Assembly (NCBI GenBank): GCA_031287285.1
Contig: JAITTC010000106.1
Location: forward strand, 1 to 5,310
Reading direction: 5' to 3'
Origin: Christensenellaceae bacterium
GTDB lineage: Bacteria > Bacillota > Clostridia > Christensenellales > UBA1750
DNA length: 5,310 bases
Below, piece by piece: positions 4,704 to 5,310 of the stretch (its first letter is position 1; each line of letters begins with the position of its first letter). Position numbers and translations under genes: made by a program. The notes below the pieces were generated by a model. The model ran no database searches. It was not told where the DNA came from and was given only the letters and a program-made list of their open reading frames with translations.

Positions 4704-5072
4704 ATGATCCAGAGGAAAGACAAAAACCAGATCAGAAGGATTCGCCACGAGCGCGTCCGCAAGAAGATTTCCGGCACCGGCAGCCGCCCGCGCTTCTGCG
4801 TTTACCGCAGCCTTTCCAACATCTACGTCCAGGTGATCGACGATGCAAGCGGCGTCACCCTGACGCAGGCCTCCACTTTGGACGCTGCCATCAAGCCCCA
4901 GCTTGAAAACGTCGATAAAAAGGGCGCGGCCAAGCTCGTGGGCAAGCTCGCGGCAGAGCGCGCCCTCGAAAAGGGCATCAAGCAGGTGGTGTTCGACCGG
5001 GGCGGCTATGTTTATACGGGCCGCGTCGCAGCCCTTGCGCAGGCCGCAAGGGAAGCCGGGCTTGATTTCTAA
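4704..5072 (+). CDS. rplR: 50S ribosomal protein L18
   Basis: This encodes L18 (122 residues), the 5S rRNA binder that with L5 builds the central protuberance. The basic N-terminal arm (residues 1-30, with RRIRHERVRKKISGT) is the 5S rRNA-contacting extension. PRFCVYRSLSNIYVQVIDD (29-47), AAERALEKGIKQVVFDRGGY (83-102) and AALAQAAREAGLDF (109-122) are family blocks. Position 105 is Thr in YTGRV where E. coli and B. subtilis have His (YHGRV). The ribosome binding site is GGGGTGA at 4691-4697, 6 bases from the ATG, lacking the full GGAGG core seen in most neighbours. It ends 26 bases before rpsE. Confidence 0.97.
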   Translation: MIQRKDKNQIRRIRHERVRKKISGTGSRPRFCVYRSLSNIYVQVIDDASGVTLTQASTLDAAIKPQLENVDKKGAAKLVGKLAAERALEKGIKQVVFDRGGYVYTGRVAALAQAAREAGLDF

Positions 5073-5083
5073 GATGAACGAAC

Positions 5084-5088
5084 GGAGG
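5084..5088 (+). promoter_or_regulatory. Ribosome binding site setting the rpsE start
   Basis: GGAGG lies 10 bases before the ATG at 5099. A nearer ATG at 5074 is upstream of the site and in another frame, so the 5099 start is supported both by this spacing and by S5 homology beginning MQRYD. Confidence 0.75.
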
Positions 5089-5098
5089 ACTTTAAGGA

Positions 5099-5310
5099 AT
5101 GCAGCGCTATGATCGCGTAGAAAGCGAATTTAAAGAAAAGCTGGTTACCGTCAACCGCGTCACCAAGGTTGTGAAGGGCGGGCGAAATTTCAGGTTTTCA
5201 GCTCTCATCGTCATCGGCGATGAAAAGGGCCGTGTGGGCGTTGGCATGGGCAAGGCGACCGAAATCCCAGAGGCCGTGCGCAAGGGCGTGGAAGATGCCA
5301 AAAAGCACCT
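5099..5310 (+). CDS. rpsE: 30S ribosomal protein S5, N-terminal part (3' truncated by window edge)
   Basis: The first 70 complete codons of S5 are present, running off the window end. S5 lies at the back of the 30S subunit at the mRNA entry side with S3 and S4 and affects decoding fidelity. The visible part is the double-stranded-RNA-binding-like N-terminal domain: LVTVNRVTKVVKGGRNFRF (15-33), then SALIVIGDEKGRVGVGMGKA (34-53), EIPEAVRKGVEDAKKH (55-70). Residues 18-29 (VNRVTKVVKGGR) correspond to the loop where spectinomycin-resistance changes map in other bacteria, and it looks wild-type in pattern. The opening MQRYDRVESEF resembles Firmicutes S5 (MRRID/MQRID). The C-terminal domain is outside the window. 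Confidence 0.96.
   Translation, partial: MQRYDRVESEFKEKLVTVNRVTKVVKGGRNFRFSALIVIGDEKGRVGVGMGKATEIPEAVRKGVEDAKKH

Noticed and set aside
4424..4906. A 160-residue plus-strand frame overlapping rplF and rplR.
   Set aside because: It is an alternate-frame reading rich in Arg, Ser and Pro, as expected from GC-rich third positions. Both overlapped genes are intact known r-proteins.
5074..5112. A 12-codon mini-ORF (MNERRTLRNAAL) between rplR and rpsE, overlapping the rpsE start.
   Set aside because: It has an ATG right after the rplR stop but no ribosome binding site of its own. It could be read by re-initiating ribosomes, but nothing beyond the chance ATG supports it as a gene.

Overview
This window is the middle of a bacterial S10-spc ribosomal protein operon. 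Every gene lies on the + strand in the classical order: rpsS (3' end), rplV, rpsC, rplP, rpmC, rpsQ, rplN, rplX, rplE, rpsZ (the rpsN position), rpsH, rplF, rplR, rpsE (5' end). That is fourteen genes, twelve complete and two cut by the window edges. No accessory gene, RNA gene, mobile element, CRISPR array or clear promoter or terminator is visible.

The organism looks like a Gram-positive of the Firmicutes/Bacillota, most likely class Clostridia, with a fairly GC-rich genome (by eye roughly 55-60 %). Four things point this way. S14 is the short 61-residue zinc-ribbon form. L24 carries a C-terminal four-cysteine zinc ribbon. L22 has an N-terminal extension starting MATR. Nearly every gene has a strong AAGGAGG-type ribosome binding site. 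The assignment below phylum is inference from memory of the protein families, not a computed placement.

Layout: positions 1-2163 hold the S10-operon part (S19, L22, S3, L16, L29, S17), and 2193 to the end hold the spc-operon part (L14, L24, L5, S14, S8, L6, L18, S5). The S10/spc junction (rpsQ-rplN) is only 29 bases and shows no promoter or terminator, so the whole stretch reads as one transcription unit. The other gaps are 0-28 bases and contain little more than the next gene's ribosome binding site. rpsC-rplP (2 bases) and rplP-rpmC (0 bases) are the tightest pairs, and there the downstream Shine-Dalgarno lies inside the upstream reading frame.

Together the products are primary and secondary binders of 16S rRNA (S8, S17, then S3, S14, S19, S5) and of 23S/5S rRNA (L22, L24, L29, L14, L16, L5, L18, L6). 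I see no undescribed system. The points worth a second look are small. They are a D/E-R-G repeat tail on S3 whose last codons double as the L16 Shine-Dalgarno, the extended N-terminus of L22, TTG and GTG starts on rplX and rpmC, two zinc-ribbon r-proteins in one operon, and a few substitutions at conserved positions in L6, L5 and L18.
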